From NCBI GenBank assembly GCA_905480645.1, contig CAJQRC010000018.1, positions 1 through 64,000 on the forward strand: a DNA stretch of 64,000 bases, written 5' to 3'. Below, piece by piece: positions 62,898 through 64,000 of the stretch. The translations under genes and the position numbers were made by a program. The DNA is from an uncultured Tateyamaria sp. GTDB taxonomy: Bacteria; Pseudomonadota; Alphaproteobacteria; Rhodobacterales; Rhodobacteraceae. Below the pieces are notes generated by a model. That model searched no databases. It had not been told where the DNA came from and was given only the letters and a program-made list of their open reading frames with translations. Each line of letters opens with the position of its first letter. Within the stretch, counting starts at the first letter, position 1.

Positions 62898-64000
62898 TTA
62901 ATCTATCAAAATATTACAATAAGTCTCTCGCAAATTACGTTTCAAAACTTTACCTGTGGCATTACGTGGCAATAGGTCTGTAAAAACAACTTTGTCTGGG
63001 ATATGCCATTTCGTAACTTTACCATCAAAAATAGTAAGTACATCACTTTCGCTTGGTGAATGTTTTTCTGCTGGAACAGCCACTAATATTGGCCTCTCAT
63101 CCCATTTTTCATGATGCACACCAATTACTGCTGCATCTTCCAATGATGGGTGTGCAATCGCAATATTCTCTAAATCAACTGATGAAATCCACTCTCCCCC
63201 AGACTTGATAATATCTTTTGATCTATCCTTAATTGATAAATATCCATCATTATCCAATGTAGCGACATCACCAGTATGAAACCAATCATCCGTAAGTGTT
63301 TCTTCGCGTGTTTGACGAAAATATCTTTCTAAAATCCAATGGCCCCTTACCATGAGATCTCCTTGGGTAACTCCATCTTTCGGTAATTCAACACCACTTG
63401 GATCTACGATTTTAAGTTCCACCCCCCAAGGTGGCCGACCTTGATTTTCACGTAAAGCATGTTGTTCAGAAATCGGTAAATCAAAATGCTTTGCCAGTGG
63501 TTGGTTAGAGGAACCTAATGGCGACATTTCTGTCATTCCCCAAGCATGTATAAGTTCAACATCGAAATCATCACGAAATTCAGCAATCATAGATGGAGGA
63601 CAAGCCGAGCCCCCTACAACAGTACGCTTTAGACTGCCCAAAGTTGTATCTAACTTTCGGGCTTCAGTCAAAAGTCCCCGCCAAATCGTTGGAACACCAA
63701 GTGCAATGCTTACGCGGTATTTTTCAATTAAATTAACAAGCGAAGCTCCATCTAATCTAGGACCTGGCAATACAATCTGTGCCCCCACCATGGCACATGC
63801 ATAAGGTGATCCCCAAGCATTTACATGAAACATTGGAACCACTGGTAAGACAATATCACGAGCAGAAAACCCAATACAGTCTCGAGTGTTAGAGGCGAAA
63901 GAGTGCAAAACAGTTGAACGGTGGGAAAATAAAACCCCTTTCGGGTTTCCCGTCGTCCCAGATGTATAGCAAAGTGACGATGCCGTATTTTCGTCAAAAT
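62898..64000 (-). CDS. AMP-dependent acyl-CoA ligase, AlkK/DmdB-like (C-terminal part, runs off the window)
   Basis: The minus-strand frame is open from its stop at 62898 to the window edge, so the N-terminus is missing. Reading the last 92 bases adds LCYTSGTTGNPKGVLFSHRS, the AMP-binding P-loop, upstream of the internal TTG at 63908. Other motifs: VPMFHVNAWGSPYACAMVGA, HAWGMTEMSPLG, DDWFHTGDVATLDNDGYLSI, DIIKSGGEWISSVDLEN and PRNATGKVLKRNLRE with the catalytic lysine. The closest relatives I recall are AlkK medium/long-chain ligases and DmdB (methylmercaptopropionate-CoA ligase). The DMSP genes make DmdB worth testing. Confidence 0.88.
   Translation of the reverse strand, partial: FDENTASSLCYTSGTTGNPKGVLFSHRSTVLHSFASNTRDCIGFSARDIVLPVVPMFHVNAWGSPYACAMVGAQIVLPGPRLDGASLVNLIEKYRVSIALGVPTIWRGLLTEARKLDTTLGSLKRTVVGGSACPPSMIAEFRDDFDVELIHAWGMTEMSPLGSSNQPLAKHFDLPISEQHALRENQGRPPWGVELKIVDPSGVELPKDGVTQGDLMVRGHWILERYFRQTREETLTDDWFHTGDVATLDNDGYLSIKDRSKDIIKSGGEWISSVDLENIAIAHPSLEDAAVIGVHHEKWDERPILVAVPAEKHSPSESDVLTIFDGKVTKWHIPDKVVFTDLLPRNATGKVLKRNLRETYCNILID

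Overview
The window looks like a chromosomal segment of a marine alphaproteobacterium. It is AT-rich by eye (not computed) and gene-dense. Four things point to the group: a two-piece permuted tmRNA with an alphaproteobacterial-type tag, an SspB-alpha type adaptor, a Caulobacter-like sphingolipid gene set, and a DMSP demethylation locus. The low GC and DMSP genes fit an open-ocean lineage, but I cannot name the genus. I found no tRNA, rRNA or CRISPR array.

1-9 kb holds accessory and housekeeping genes. A complete IS1595-family element starts at base 1. It is followed by a class I fructose-bisphosphate aldolase, a small ribbon-helix-helix protein, fumC, a secreted protein, sspB, a chromate transporter, a MORN-repeat protein, the tmRNA gene (ssrA, minus strand, with a clear sigma-70 promoter), a DUF4345 protein and a SYLF-domain protein.

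9-26 kb is a dimethylsulfoniopropionate (DMSP) / methanethiol and acyl-CoA region. It holds mtoX-type methanethiol oxidase with a small membrane protein, a divergent GntR/FadR regulator with a GTCTGAC palindrome, a DUF2182-DUF1326 pair, dmdA (DMSP demethylase) and acuI (acryloyl-CoA reductase). A HIT protein, aroQ, MaoC, a quinone oxidoreductase, thiolase, a nitronate-monooxygenase-like enzyme, a phosphotransferase, a crotonase, a serine hydrolase and TesB thioesterase follow. A decayed glutathione S-transferase lies between the phosphotransferase and the crotonase.

26-38 kb is mostly core: SDR, a Cys/Met-metabolism PLP enzyme, gamma carbonic anhydrase, gmk, yicC, class II DAHP synthase, a GlxA/GbdR-type regulator, rlmE and ppx/gppA. 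It ends with a three-gene C1 set (small 'virulence factor' protein, MTHFR-like protein, methyl-THF:corrinoid methyltransferase-like protein) that could handle the methyl-THF made by DmdA.

38-61 kb is the most striking part, a large envelope-lipid locus. It holds an MsbA-like ABC exporter, two ELM1-family proteins around a glycosyltransferase-like gene, and the ceramide set of fatty acyl-AMP ligase, CerR-like reductase, dedicated ACP, serine palmitoyltransferase and, further on, a GNAT-type ceramide synthase candidate. Headgroup candidates are a nucleotidyltransferase-fold protein, a ceramide-kinase-like lipid kinase, two paralogous CDP-alcohol phosphotransferases with extra N-terminal domains and two NTP transferases. 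A di-iron fatty acid hydroxylase, LptF, LptG, a metallophosphoesterase, a HIT protein and an LpxL-type acyltransferase complete it. I read it as a synthesis, headgroup and export module for a phospho-sphingolipid of unknown headgroup.

61-64 kb carries a sulfatase-superfamily hydrolase and the C-terminal part of an AlkK/DmdB-type acyl-CoA ligase that runs off the window end.
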